NCBI GenBank assembly: GCA_937925335.1
Contig: CALEWY010000045.1
Location: forward strand, 1 to 45,255
Source of the DNA: an uncultured Acidimicrobiales bacterium
Lineage (GTDB): Bacteria; Actinomycetota; Acidimicrobiia; Acidimicrobiales; SZUA-35
Direction: 5' to 3'
Length of the DNA stretch: 45,255 nt
Under the pieces are notes generated by a model, which did no database searches, had not been told where the DNA came from, and saw only the letters and a program-made list of their open reading frames with translations. Of the stretch, positions 24,997-33,634 are shown one piece after another (positions within the stretch are counted from its first letter, which is position 1; each line of letters opens with the position of its first letter). Both the position numbers and the translations under genes were made by a program.

Positions 24997-25611
24997 TCAG
25001 TTCACGAGGGTGAACGCATCAGCGTGAACCAGCACCGAAATCGCCGGGTGACGACCGTGCGAAACACCATCGATGAACACCTCGAGAGGGCTCTCAAACG
25101 TGTGCGACCACTCGCTCCGACGTTCAACGCGAAGGTTCGGATGCGGCAGATGGCCCCCTGCTGGAGCGCGTCGTTTCGCCTCGAATCGATCCCGGACACC
25201 CAACGAGCCGGAGGTGACATCGACCAATCCGTCGTTCGGGTGCGCCTTTGGGCCGAGGTACCACTCCCCCAACCAGGCAGCGTTCATGACCGCTGCTGCG
25301 TCACCGCGCCACCATCGCCGACGGGCGATGACGTGGGCGACCATTGGAATGGGGTCAGGCCGATTGCCGAGCATGACCTGACACACATCCATCGACAGTG
25401 CGAGCCGACCTGAGCCGGGTCCACCGATCGTGCGAAGCGTGTCGCCGTCTTCGATGCGAAAGAGCGGCGCTGATCCACCGACGCCGGGTGTCGCCTTGTT
25501 GCGAGCGCTCCATACGGCGGCCGCTAACGCTGCATCGTCTGCACACGTGACGGTGTCGGTTGGAGCAGCGTCGAGTTCGACGCCCCAAGGTTCACCCTTC
25601 GAGATCGGCAT
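24997..25611 (-). CDS. Diacylglycerol-kinase-like C-terminal domain protein
   Basis: 204 residues from the ATG at 25611, overlapping the end of helY by 20 bp, so the two are probably co-translated. It resembles the C-terminal half of YegS/DGK-type lipid kinases (VMNAAWLGEWYLGPKAHPNDGLVDV, then FESPLEVFIDGVS). The usual N-terminal nucleotide-binding half with GGDGT is absent. It may therefore be a substrate-binding relative or a regulatory protein. Its position directly after helY is curious. I am unsure of any enzymatic role. Confidence 0.65.
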   Translation of the reverse strand: MPISKGEPWGVELDAAPTDTVTCADDAALAAAVWSARNKATPGVGGSAPLFRIEDGDTLRTIGGPGSGRLALSMDVCQVMLGNRPDPIPMVAHVIARRRWWRGDAAAVMNAAWLGEWYLGPKAHPNDGLVDVTSGSLGVRDRFEAKRRAPAGGHLPHPNLRVERRSEWSHTFESPLEVFIDGVSHGRHPAISVLVHADAFTLVN

Positions 25612-28294
25612 CCGCGTCCGGATCGCTTTCGGTGTCGTTGTCGGTGTCGTTGACTTCCGAATCGTTGTCGACCTCGACGATGGACGACGCCGCAACCAGA
25701 TCACGGAACACGATGTCGGAGGCCTTGGCCGCGGCTCGGCTGGTCGCCGGGACGGGTGCGAGGTTGGCGACTTGGCGGAGAAGGTCGATCAACAGCTTCG
25801 CCGTGCGAACGAAGTCGCCTGCGGTGATCTCCTCGCCGTACAGCACATCGTCGAGGCCACCACCGGAGGCCCAGCCGTGGGCGATCGCCATGAAGCCAGA
25901 GTCCGGTGTGCGGGTCGTATTGAGCTGTGCTCGGTGTTCGGCCTTGTTCAGATCCCGATGGAGCCTCGTGAGCGCTCCGAAGCGCCGTGCGAGTTCGGGT
26001 GAGGGAATCCACGGATCGGGACGAGGGCCGGAGCGCCGGTCCTCGTAGGTGAACGTCGAAGCCATCGCTGCGGTCTCCGCAGGTGACAGATCATCGAAGA
26101 GGCCCTGATCGAGTGCCTCGACGAGGAGGAGGTCGCACTCGTGGTAGAGCCGAGCGAGACGCTGGCCGGTGTCGGTGAGGGCCCATCCGTCGAGATGGCC
26201 ACGATCGGTGAGCAGTTCAATCACGCGTTCGAACTGCAGGCCGAGTGACTCGGTCCGGCTGTAGACCGCCTTCAACGTGACGGCGATCTCGGCATCGATC
26301 TTGTCGATCCGCTTCAAACCCTTGCGAGCCGCCGGCGGCAGATCTTGCACCGAACGAACCGAACCCGTTGGGCCGAGTGACCGACGCCGTTTCGCTCCGA
26401 TCCGTCGGCTGTTGTTCATCGCCTGGGAGACCTCGTGGATGAAGGTCATGCTGTGCGGCAGATACGGCTCAGGGAGTTCGACCGTGCCGCTCACCGATGG
26501 CACATCATCGAGCGAGGAGGCATCGATCTCGTAGGTCTCGGTGTCGCCATCGACGACCACCACCTTGACCCGTCGGCCCTTTCGATAGGCGACTGACAAC
26601 ACGGTGACGGGCGTTGGCAGACGTTGATCGCTTCGACCGCTGTCGCCCGCCGGAACACCGTCGACTTCGACGATGTCGCCCGGCTGCATCTGGCTCAGTG
26701 CAAACGCGATGTCTTGTCGATCGACGTCGAGTTCTTGGCGCGTTTCGATCGCTGCCCGCAACTCGTCGATCGGGCCGAACTCCGCTTCGATTCGACCTTC
26801 GATCTGGCGTTTGCGATCACGCAGCTTCTCGAGTGCACCCTCGCTGCGAACCACATCGGCATCGGCCCGGAACTGGGCGAAGGACAAGTTGAGCAGTTGG
26901 CGCGCTCGATCGGGGTCGTAACGACGCACGAGGTTGGCGGCCATGTTGAACGTCGGGCGGAAGGCCGACGTGAGAACGAACTCTTTGCTCGCTGCGAGCG
27001 TGGCCACCTGTTCAAAGCGCACCCATGGCGACCACAACACGACGGCTTGGCCGTGGTCATCGATGCCGCGTCGACCGGCACGGCCGGTGAGCTGGGTGTA
27101 TTGCGCCGGGGTGAGGGCCTCGTGGCCCTCGCCCGTGAACTTGGTGAGCTTGTCGATCACTACGGTTCGGGCCGGCATGTTGATGCCGAGCGCAAGTGTT
27201 TCGGTTGCGAATACCACCTTGGTTAAGCCGCGAACGAAACAGGCTTCAACCGTTTCCTTCAGCGGTGGAACCATGCCGGCGTGATGCGGCGCCACGCCAG
27301 CTTCGAGGCCGGCGAGAAAGCGGTCGTACTCGAGCACCTCGAGCGACTCTCGATCAAGACCGCGCACGTGCTCTTCAGCGATGCGACGAATCTCGGCCTG
27401 CTCGGCCCTCGATGTGAGCGTCATCCCCGAATCGACAACCGCTCGAGCTGCATCGGTGCAGCCAGCTCGGCTGAAGATGAAGAAGATCGCCGGCAACAGG
27501 TCGGCTTCGCGAAGTTTGCGGACCACGTCGACCCGGCCCGGAGTGCGCCACTTGGGTCTCGACCGACCCTTGTTCTTTGGGCCCTTGTTTCGCTGGCGAC
27601 CCATCGCTCTCGGGTCGGTGTCGTACCGGAAGCCCTTCTGGTTCGCCTTTCCGGCGATGAGGGTTCGGCTCAGATGCAGCTTCGGGCTCGAACGCTCGCC
27701 GACGAGATAGAGGTTCTCGAGTTCAACGGGACGTTGGTGCTCAACGACGAGGCGGGTCTCGCCGCGGACCGTGCCCATCCACTCGGCCAATTCATCAGCG
27801 TTCGACACGGTTGCGGAGAGCGCAACGAGTTGAATCGAATACGGGAGGTGAATGATCACCTCTTCCCACACGGGGCCCCGGTAGCTGTCTTGCAGGTAGT
27901 GCACCTCGTCGAGCACAACGGCTTCGAGAAGGTCGAGCGTGCGGCCTGCGTAGAGCATGTTGCGCAGCACTTCGGTGGTCATCACGACCACGGGCGCTTC
28001 ACCGTTGATCGTGTTGTCACCCGTGAGCAGGCCAACGTTCGATGCGCCGTGATCGGCGACGAGGTCGTGGAACTTCTGGTTCGACAGCGCCTTGATCGGC
28101 GTGGTGTAGAAGACCCTGGTTCCGCGTTCGATCGCCCGTGCGACGGCGTAGGCCGCGATCAGCGTCTTTCCGGCCCCGGTCGGTGCCGCGACGATGACGT
28201 TTTCGCCGGCATCGAGCGCGTCGAACGACTCGGTTTGGAATCGATCGGGGGTGAATCCGAGGTCGTTGATGAACGACTCGCGGACGGCGGTCAC
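25592..28294 (-). CDS. helY: SKI2/Mtr4-type DEAD/H-box RNA helicase HelY
   Basis: 900 residues, the size of mycobacterial HelY (about 906). Helicase motifs appear in order: Walker A AAPTGAGKT (36-44), DEVH box (129-132), SAT (160-162), GINMPARTVV, and motif VI QLTGRAGRRGID near 385-396. It continues with the long C-terminal region of the SKI2 family that includes the DSHCT-like C-terminal region. ATP-driven RNA unwinding is the expected role. Its ATG overlaps the tatC stop by 4 bp, as in the mycobacterial order tatA-tatC-helY. Confidence 0.93.
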   Translation of the reverse strand: MTAVRESFINDLGFTPDRFQTESFDALDAGENVIVAAPTGAGKTLIAAYAVARAIERGTRVFYTTPIKALSNQKFHDLVADHGASNVGLLTGDNTINGEAPVVVMTTEVLRNMLYAGRTLDLLEAVVLDEVHYLQDSYRGPVWEEVIIHLPYSIQLVALSATVSNADELAEWMGTVRGETRLVVEHQRPVELENLYLVGERSSPKLHLSRTLIAGKANQKGFRYDTDPRAMGRQRNKGPKNKGRSRPKWRTPGRVDVVRKLREADLLPAIFFIFSRAGCTDAARAVVDSGMTLTSRAEQAEIRRIAEEHVRGLDRESLEVLEYDRFLAGLEAGVAPHHAGMVPPLKETVEACFVRGLTKVVFATETLALGINMPARTVVIDKLTKFTGEGHEALTPAQYTQLTGRAGRRGIDDHGQAVVLWSPWVRFEQVATLAASKEFVLTSAFRPTFNMAANLVRRYDPDRARQLLNLSFAQFRADADVVRSEGALEKLRDRKRQIEGRIEAEFGPIDELRAAIETRQELDVDRQDIAFALSQMQPGDIVEVDGVPAGDSGRSDQRLPTPVTVLSVAYRKGRRVKVVVVDGDTETYEIDASSLDDVPSVSGTVELPEPYLPHSMTFIHEVSQAMNNSRRIGAKRRRSLGPTGSVRSVQDLPPAARKGLKRIDKIDAEIAVTLKAVYSRTESLGLQFERVIELLTDRGHLDGWALTDTGQRLARLYHECDLLLVEALDQGLFDDLSPAETAAMASTFTYEDRRSGPRPDPWIPSPELARRFGALTRLHRDLNKAEHRAQLNTTRTPDSGFMAIAHGWASGGGLDDVLYGEEITAGDFVRTAKLLIDLLRQVANLAPVPATSRAAAKASDIVFRDLVAASSIVEVDNDSEVNDTDNDTESDPDADADLEG

Positions 28295-29127
28295 AAGACG
28301 GCGGCGCGGCGTTTCGTGATTCGCCCGCCGATGATCATGGACAACTCGTAGAAGATGTACATCGGCACCGAGAGTGCAAGCAAAGTGAACGGATCACCCG
28401 TCGGCGTGATCACGGCGCCGAGGATGACAACCATCACGACGGCGATACGGCGGTTCTTCTTCAACGTTTCGGTTTGCAGCACTCCGACCATCTGCAAGAA
28501 GACGAGCACAAGAGGCAGCTCGAATGCCAGACCGAACGCCAGAACCATCTTGATGAAGAAGGTGAGGTACTCGTTCGGTGAGAAGAAGACCTCGAATCGT
28601 TCCGAACCGAACTCGGTGGTGAGGACTTCCAACGCTCGTGGCAAGAACAGGTAGCCGAGCGTGATGCCCATCGCCAGCAGGATGACCGAAATACCGACGA
28701 ACGGGATCACCGCTCGCTTTTCCTTCGGGTAGAGGCCGGGCATCACGAATCGAGCAAGCTGGTAGATGACGACCGGCATCGCCAAGATCAGCCCGCCGTA
28801 GCCGGACATCGAGAGCTGTACGGAGAACGGCTCCAGGGGCTTCGTCACGATGAAGTTGCAGTCGGGCTCGACATCGCCGTCGACGACTTCCGCCGCGTCG
28901 GCGCCCTCGATCGCACCAGCGAGCGTTCCCGGGTCGGCAAGCGAGCAGTAGGGCTCGGACAAGAAATCGAAGATCGGATCAAAGAACCCCCAGACCACGA
29001 TGGCGCCGAGCACGACGGCAAGCACCGAACGGATCAGGCGGGTTCGTAGTTCGGCCAGATGGTCGACGAGCGACATCTGATCGACCGGGACCTTCTCCTT
29101 CTTCTCACCCATCAAGGGGAGCTTCAT
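28291..29127 (-). CDS. tatC: Sec-independent translocase TatC
   Basis: 278 residues. The N-terminal signature VDHLAELRTRLI (residues 21-32) contains the HLxELRxR motif that binds twin-arginine signals. Six hydrophobic segments are visible, including FALVIVVWGFFDPIF-like stretches and FGLAFELPLVLVFLQMV, which matches the conserved FxxxFElP region. It forms the core of the Tat export channel for folded proteins in the plasma membrane. It overlaps helY (4 bp) and tatB/A (4 bp), forming one operon. Confidence 0.95.
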   Translation of the reverse strand: MKLPLMGEKKEKVPVDQMSLVDHLAELRTRLIRSVLAVVLGAIVVWGFFDPIFDFLSEPYCSLADPGTLAGAIEGADAAEVVDGDVEPDCNFIVTKPLEPFSVQLSMSGYGGLILAMPVVIYQLARFVMPGLYPKEKRAVIPFVGISVILLAMGITLGYLFLPRALEVLTTEFGSERFEVFFSPNEYLTFFIKMVLAFGLAFELPLVLVFLQMVGVLQTETLKKNRRIAVVMVVILGAVITPTGDPFTLLALSVPMYIFYELSMIIGGRITKRRAAVL

Positions 29128-29753
29128 ACGTCGCTCCCGTCGTCAGGGTTGGTGGCCGGCTCTGCGTTGGAGGGAGCTGCATTGGAGGGAGCTGGAGTTG
29201 ACCCAGACCCGGTCGCCGCAGCGGCTTCGTGAGCGGCCTTTGCTCGGGCGACGGCCGCATCGGCTTCCGCTTGTGCCTTCGCCGCTGCATCGTTTGCGGC
29301 CCGAGTGGCGGAAATGTTGGCGCTCGAGTTGGCAGCCGCTATCGAGTTCGACGAGGCAGGCGCCGCCGACTCGTCGCTCGAATCGTCCGCCGAGCCGGTG
29401 GCCCCATTTGCAGAGGCAGGTTGTGCACCCGCTCCAGGCTCGGGGTCGACACCATCCATCGGGGCTGACACCGGCTTGATCCCAGCGCCGGGTGTGGTGT
29501 CTGCGGGCTTGCCCGCAAGGCCTCGTGGCACGATCGGTGATTCGTTGGTCCCGGGCCCTCGGCCGTCCCACTTCGTGGGGTCGAGTTCGTCGATGCCCGA
29601 CATGAACTCCTGGCGGAGCGACGTCGTGACCGAGCGGAATTGGTTGGCGTAGCGACCGGCCTTGCGAAGCACGCCCGGCAGTTGCTCCGGTCCGACAACG
29701 ATCAATGCGATCAGCGCGATGACGAGGACTTCGCCACCACCGATATTGAACAT
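29124..29753 (-). CDS. Tat translocase subunit TatB/TatA-like with long tail
   Basis: About 209 residues from the ATG at 29753 (MFNIGGGEVLVIALIALIVVGPEQLP). The single N-terminal membrane helix and the amphipathic GPEQLPGVLRKAGRYANQFR segment match the Tat A/B family; the Glu close to the N-terminus (GGGE) is typical of TatB. The C-terminal 120 residues are a Ser/Ala/Asn/Asp-rich low-complexity tail (e.g. AANSSANISATRAAND). It likely recruits Tat substrates to TatC. The frame is open to 29795, but the family start is at 29753. An 84-bp repeat begins 8 bp in front of it. Confidence 0.88.
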   Translation of the reverse strand: MFNIGGGEVLVIALIALIVVGPEQLPGVLRKAGRYANQFRSVTTSLRQEFMSGIDELDPTKWDGRGPGTNESPIVPRGLAGKPADTTPGAGIKPVSAPMDGVDPEPGAGAQPASANGATGSADDSSDESAAPASSNSIAAANSSANISATRAANDAAAKAQAEADAAVARAKAAHEAAAATGSGSTPAPSNAAPSNAEPATNPDDGSDV

Positions 29754-29760
29754 GGCGACA

Positions 29761-29939
29761 GGGTACCGAACGCAACTGGACCAACGAGTCACCACGAGTT
29801 GTGAGCCTCAGCGAACAACTCGGTCAGCGAGCGCAGCGAGCGGCGGGTACCGAACACAGCTGTTCCAGCGGATCACCACGAGTTGTGAGCCTCAGCGAAC
29901 AACTCGGTAAGCGAGCGCAGCGAGCGGCGGGTACCGAAC
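29761..29939. repeat. 84-bp tandem duplication in front of tatB/A
   Basis: Two copies (29761-29844 and 29845-29928) plus a partial third (29929-29939, GGGTACCGAAC). Each copy contains CGAGTTGT and ACAACTCG as hairpin arms with GAGCCTCAGCGA between them, and ends GCGAGCGCAGCGAGCGGCG. The first part of copy 2 differs at several positions and the last 45 bases are nearly identical. The duplication lies 7 bp before the tatB/A ATG, in its leader on the minus strand, so it may affect tat operon expression. Confidence 0.85.
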
Positions 29940-29940
29940 G

Positions 29941-29975
29941 CGAACGAGCCGCCGGATGATCCGGCGGCTCGTTCG
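29941..29975 (-). terminator. Perfect hairpin between two minus-strand genes
   Basis: CGAACGAGCCGCCGGA at 29941-29956 and its perfect complement at 29960-29975, loop of three bases. It is 43 bp after the stop of the zinc-ribbon gene, and a plausible terminator for it, without a T-run. The adjacent tandem repeats on the tat side make this whole region unusually structured. Confidence 0.6.
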
Positions 29976-30017
29976 GGGTGATGAAAGGTTGCAGGAGCGT
30001 GTCCGCCCCGCAGTAGA

Positions 30018-30347
30018 TCAGCTTGAGAACTCGGCGATGGCCTCTTCGAAGGCGTTGTCGTTCTCGAGAAGATGGTGGAAATCGAGGAGATCGTCGTGGC
30101 TGATGGGCTCGCCGATCCGAGGCTCGGAGAGCTCGGCCGGGAGGCGCCAGGTTGAGAACGAGACACCGCTCGCAACCAACAGGTCGATCGTGCGTGTTTC
30201 GGCAGACTTCACAACGGTCATCCGACAGTGCGGACACCGGAATGAATACGTACCAGCGTTCGTGTCATCACAAATGCGGACTTGAACGTCCGCCGTTGTC
30301 AACTCGACGTCGCCACAGTCAGTACAGCTTGCTCGAATCGTTGCCAT
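30018..30347 (-). CDS. Conserved zinc-ribbon protein
   Basis: 109 residues from the ATG at 30347 (GGAGAG about 7 nt upstream; the longer frame to 30542 is probably not translated). The N-terminus has CTDCG (residues 8-12), then CDDTNAGTYSFRCPHCRMTVV with a second CxxC, forming a zinc ribbon. The C-terminal half is acidic/helical (SHDDLLDFHHLLENDNAFEE). It could be a regulator, given the DNA-binding-like zinc ribbon, but the function is unknown. Divergent from the glycerophosphodiesterase gene, sharing a 154-bp promoter region. Confidence 0.75.
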   Translation of the reverse strand: MATIRASCTDCGDVELTTADVQVRICDDTNAGTYSFRCPHCRMTVVKSAETRTIDLLVASGVSFSTWRLPAELSEPRIGEPISHDDLLDFHHLLENDNAFEEAIAEFSS

Positions 30348-30501
30348 CGCAGCTCTCCTACCCACTTCTTGGTGTGAAGTTCGAATCGGCAGGAAAGGGC
30401 AGACTCTTGAGGGAATGGGCAAGAGAACCTTCTCCTGCCCGAGGGGAAAGTCTGCACGACCTATGCGTGCAACTGGTGGACCCTCGCGCCAGGATGAGTC
30501 C

Positions 30502-31308
30502 ATGCCGCCACGTCTGGCCCCGCTCCGCGACAAACCGATCACTTTTGCGCATCGTGGAGCGCGCGCTCACGCTCCTGAAAACACCATCGAAGCCTTCCAA
30601 CTCGGGCTCCGGCTCGGTGCGACCGGCCTCGAGAGCGATGTGTGGATCACAAAGGACCGAATCGCCGTCTTGGATCACGATGGTTCGGTCGGTTCGTTGC
30701 TGCGACGTAGGCCGATCGACTCAGTTCTGCGTGCCGATCTACCGGATCACATCCCTTCGCTGGCCGAGTTCTACGACGAGGTCGGCACGAACTTCGAGTT
30801 TTCGCTCGATATGAAGGACCCCGCAGCGTTCGAAGCGGTCGTTTCAGATGCCAAGAATGCAGGAGCCGAAGAGCGGCTGTGGCTCTGTCATCCGTCGTTT
30901 GATCAGGTTGTGGAGTGGCGCCATCACACCGAGGCGCTGCTCGTCGACTCAACCCGCCTCTCTCGCATCAAAGAGGGACCCGAGCGCCGAGCCCTGCGGC
31001 TGCGCGATCACGGGGTCGATGCCATCAATCTCCGTAACGTCGATTGGACCGGCGGCCTGGTCGCAACGTTCCACCGTTTCGGACGCTTCGCCCTCGGCTG
31101 GGACGCCCAACACACCCGCGAGATCGTCTCACTGATCGATATTGGAATCGACGGTGTGTTCTCTGATCACGTCGACCGGCTGAGCGAGTCGCTCGAGCTC
31201 TACTACCCCACGATCGACCCGGCCGATGAGCCCACGATCGATGTGGCGGACGGCGCCGAACAGGCGCCGTCCGATGAAGGACTATCCAACGAGGGCCCGA
31301 ACGAATGA
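30502..31308 (+). CDS. Glycerophosphodiester phosphodiesterase family protein
   Basis: 268 residues from the ATG at 30502. The GDPD opening AHRGARAHAPENTIEAFQLGL (residues near 14-34) has the catalytic HRG and PENT. It is followed by LESDVWITKDRIAVLDHDGSV, which matches the metal site (ExDV ... T.D ... HD). FSDHVDRLSE near residue 235 matches the family C-terminus (VFSDRPD). The reaction is hydrolysis of glycerophosphodiesters to glycerol-3-phosphate plus alcohol, using a divalent metal. No signal peptide. The RNase/barstar pair follows 10 bp after its stop, so it is likely in one operon. Confidence 0.88.
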   Translation: MPPRLAPLRDKPITFAHRGARAHAPENTIEAFQLGLRLGATGLESDVWITKDRIAVLDHDGSVGSLLRRRPIDSVLRADLPDHIPSLAEFYDEVGTNFEFSLDMKDPAAFEAVVSDAKNAGAEERLWLCHPSFDQVVEWRHHTEALLVDSTRLSRIKEGPERRALRLRDHGVDAINLRNVDWTGGLVATFHRFGRFALGWDAQHTREIVSLIDIGIDGVFSDHVDRLSESLELYYPTIDPADEPTIDVADGAEQAPSDEGLSNEGPNE

Positions 31309-31318
31309 AGCGAAACGA

Positions 31319-31858
31319 ATGACAACCGAACGAATGAAACTGATCGCCAGCTTTGTCGCTGGCCTGCTCGTGATGGCGATCGCCTCCGTGGCGTTCGGCG
31401 CGGGCGACTCCACCACGCAGACGTTTGGTGCTGAGACGACAGACGACGCCGTCATCAGCGGTGGCGCCTTCGATCAAGACGGTTCTGGCTCAAACGATGC
31501 TGGGTCGGACACCACGCTCGCTTCCCCGGAGGTTGAGGAGCAGGCCGAGTCTGAGCCGGTCAGCCAGTTCAGCGATCTGCCTCCGATCGCACCGGCCGAC
31601 TTGCCACTCGAAGCGCTCGACACGCTCGCACTCATCGCATCCGATGGCCCGTATCCGTTCAACAAGGACGACTCCACGTTCCAGAATCGCGAGGGGTTCC
31701 TCCCCGACTTCCCGATCGGTCACTACCGCGAATACACGGTCGTCACCCCGGGCGAGAACGATCGAGGAGCCCGACGGATCGTCTCGGGTGCTGATGGCGA
31801 GCTCTATTACACGTCGGACCATTACGCATCGTTCTCAGAGATCGTTCTGGGGTCCTGA
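31319..31858 (+). CDS. Secreted RNase of the RNase Sa/barnase family
   Basis: 179 residues. A signal peptide (MKLIASFVAGLLVMAIASVAFGAG, with an alternative ATG at 31334) precedes an acidic Ser/Asp/Glu linker of about 55 residues, then a catalytic domain. This domain closely follows the RNase Sa pattern: LPLEALDTLALIASDGPYPF, QNREGFLPDF, HYREYTVVTPG, RRIVSGADG, YYTSDHYASF. The residues equivalent to the catalytic Glu, Arg and His are Glu138, Arg149/Arg153 and His168. The enzyme would cut RNA 3' of guanosine outside the cell. TGATG overlap with the barstar start by 1 base makes them co-translated. Confidence 0.9.
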   Translation: MTTERMKLIASFVAGLLVMAIASVAFGAGDSTTQTFGAETTDDAVISGGAFDQDGSGSNDAGSDTTLASPEVEEQAESEPVSQFSDLPPIAPADLPLEALDTLALIASDGPYPFNKDDSTFQNREGFLPDFPIGHYREYTVVTPGENDRGARRIVSGADGELYYTSDHYASFSEIVLGS

Positions 31859-32316
31859 TGATCGCCACTCCTCCCCCGCTGCTTGCGCTCATCGGCGGGC
31901 GTCTCGCCAACGGTTCATGGACGCTCGCCGACGTTCCTTCAGATGCCGGAGAGCTGATCGCTGGCCGAGGGTGGCATGCCATCGAAGTCGACCTCGGTGC
32001 GTCGACGACAAAGTCCGAACTGCTCGCCCAGCTCGCTGAAGCGGGACAGTTCCCCGACTACTTCGGTGGCAACTGGGACGCAGCTGCCGATTGCTTGACC
32101 GACCTGGCGTGGCTCGAGCCCGACGGGGCGCAGCGATCCGGCGTGGTTGTGATCGTGCGAGGTGCCCAGACCTGGGCAGCCAGCAACGAGTCCGACGCCG
32201 GGATCCTGCTCGACATTATGAACGAGGCGGCGGCGTGGTGGACCATCCAACGGCGAACCTTCCTCACCATCTGGGAAGGCCGACGACCGCCAGTCCCCGC
32301 CCTCGATCTGCTCTAG
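31858..32316 (+). CDS. Barstar-like RNase inhibitor
   Basis: 152 residues, ATG at 31858 overlapping the RNase stop by one base. After an extra N-terminal 40 residues (ALIGGRLANGSWTLADVP) the barstar pattern appears: WHAIEVDLGASTTKSELL, then FPDYFGGNWDAAADCLTDLAWL. The Asp residues of DAAAD match barstar Asp35 and Asp39, which bind the RNase active site. It is cytoplasmic (no signal peptide) and would protect the producer from its RNase before secretion. Confidence 0.92.
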   Translation: MIATPPPLLALIGGRLANGSWTLADVPSDAGELIAGRGWHAIEVDLGASTTKSELLAQLAEAGQFPDYFGGNWDAAADCLTDLAWLEPDGAQRSGVVVIVRGAQTWAASNESDAGILLDIMNEAAAWWTIQRRTFLTIWEGRRPPVPALDLL

Positions 32317-32338
32317 TCGTTGTGCCTCGCTGGCCTCG

Positions 32339-32638
32339 TCAGTCGGCGTGTTCGAGAAGCTCGATTTCAACGAACGAGACGATCTGATCGCTCTGGTTCG
32401 TCACGTTGTGTGCAACACCGGCCCGACGCTCGTACGTACCACCAATGGTCAGCGCAGCCTCGACGGCCTCACCATCTGGCATCACGATGGTCAGTGTTCC
32501 GTCTGTGACAGGAACGACTACGTAATCGAATTCGTGACGATGGTCGCCAGTCTCGGTGCCTGGAGGAAAGTCCCATCGAGTCACGCGCACTGAGTCGGTC
32601 TCGAGTTGTTGGGTCGACGTCGCTGGCTGGAGTTCCAT
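32339..32638 (-). CDS. Small cupin protein
   Basis: 99 residues. Both cupin motifs are present: motif 1 PPGTETGDHRHEFDYVVVPVTDG (His-x-His with Glu), motif 2 ERRAGVAHNVTNQSD (one His). This is a single-domain cupin that probably binds a metal ion. It may act as a small enzyme or sensor; the substrate is unknown. It is convergent with barstar (22 bp between stops) and on the same strand as the zinc protease upstream. Confidence 0.88.
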   Translation of the reverse strand: MELQPATSTQQLETDSVRVTRWDFPPGTETGDHRHEFDYVVVPVTDGTLTIVMPDGEAVEAALTIGGTYERRAGVAHNVTNQSDQIVSFVEIELLEHAD

Positions 32639-32727
32639 CGGCGCACGCTAGCCAACACGGCCGATCTCAGCGCTGGGTGCGTGCGGCGGCCACGGCTCGC
32701 CCACAGCCCCAGCAAAGGCCACAGCGC

Positions 32728-33564
32728 TCAGCGCGAACATCCCTCGAGATAGATGTCGCTTGCGTTGTAGCCGGCGGCGTTGATTCGGTCTCGGATCGCG
32801 ACGATCTCCGGGAAGGACGACATGAAGTTCATCCGAGATTGCGCTGAGGCGGGCGTTCTCGAGGACAACACGAAGGCGGCGAAGGTCTCTGCGAAGTCTT
32901 CTCCGGGGTTCGTCGCCCCGTACTCAGTCACGAATCCTGAGTATTCCGAGCAACGCCGAGCGGCTTCAGCACTGCTTCGATACTCGGCCTCGAGACGGAC
33001 GACCTCTTGCTCTGGCCAGAACTGATAGGTCCACGTCGCGAGGTAGTTGCCCCAGCCAGCGCATCCGTATCGGTTCTCGTCAGACAGGCAGTCGACCGTC
33101 GGCACCTTCTCGCCACTGAACACATTCGACGTGTGGTTGGTGAGCATGTGAGCGAACTCGTGCGCCATGACATGGCGCAACGATTGGCCGTGCGACCGGG
33201 CGACATCTCGGCGGACCGCGATCGTGAACTCTGTCGCTTCGAGGTTGAGCTGTTGTGTGTACGCCGCGGCGAAGGCGCCATCGAAGATCGCAAAGCTGCG
33301 CAGCCCGGCTCGCTCTTCGGCGGTCGTAATCTGCGCCATCGCTCCCCACGCCCGAAACAGATCGTCGTCCGACGGCCCGAAACAACGCTCGGCGATGTTG
33401 CCGTTCTCGATCCGATAGATGCTCGAGATCGTGTCCTCAGGTGTGCCGATTTCCTGCGGATCACATGGGTCGAGCTGCCAGACGCCGCCGGTTTCGAAGT
33501 CGAACGCAAGGTTGACGCCGGCAACAGCCAACAGCACTCCAGCGACCCACAAGACAAATTTCAT
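32728..33564 (-). CDS. Exported or membrane-anchored zinc peptidase-like protein
   Basis: 278 residues. An N-terminal hydrophobic helix (FVLWVAGVLLAVAGVNLAF) works as signal or anchor. A zinc-protease motif HEFAH is at 135-139 (HVMAHEFAHMLTNH), and the third ligand Glu is likely in GEDFAETFAAFV (about 222-233). Several Cys pairs (DPCDPQ, ERCFG, DCLSDENRYGC, RRCSEY, EGCSR) fit an extracellular folded protein. It resembles neutral zinc metallopeptidases, but I cannot assign a defined family. A small gap of 70 bp separates it from signal peptidase I. Confidence 0.75.
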   Translation of the reverse strand: MKFVLWVAGVLLAVAGVNLAFDFETGGVWQLDPCDPQEIGTPEDTISSIYRIENGNIAERCFGPSDDDLFRAWGAMAQITTAEERAGLRSFAIFDGAFAAAYTQQLNLEATEFTIAVRRDVARSHGQSLRHVMAHEFAHMLTNHTSNVFSGEKVPTVDCLSDENRYGCAGWGNYLATWTYQFWPEQEVVRLEAEYRSSAEAARRCSEYSGFVTEYGATNPGEDFAETFAAFVLSSRTPASAQSRMNFMSSFPEIVAIRDRINAAGYNASDIYLEGCSR

Positions 33565-33634
33565 GGACCGGATATCGGTCCTCGATCAGCCTCGCTGTAG
33601 CAAGAGACGCAGGTTCGAAAGATCGGTGATGGCT

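Noticed and set aside
22568..28351. Long plus-strand open frames opposite LysM, ThyX-like, helY and tat genes
   Set aside because: They lie inside genes with clear motifs on the minus strand and have unnatural compositions rich in Arg/His/Val.
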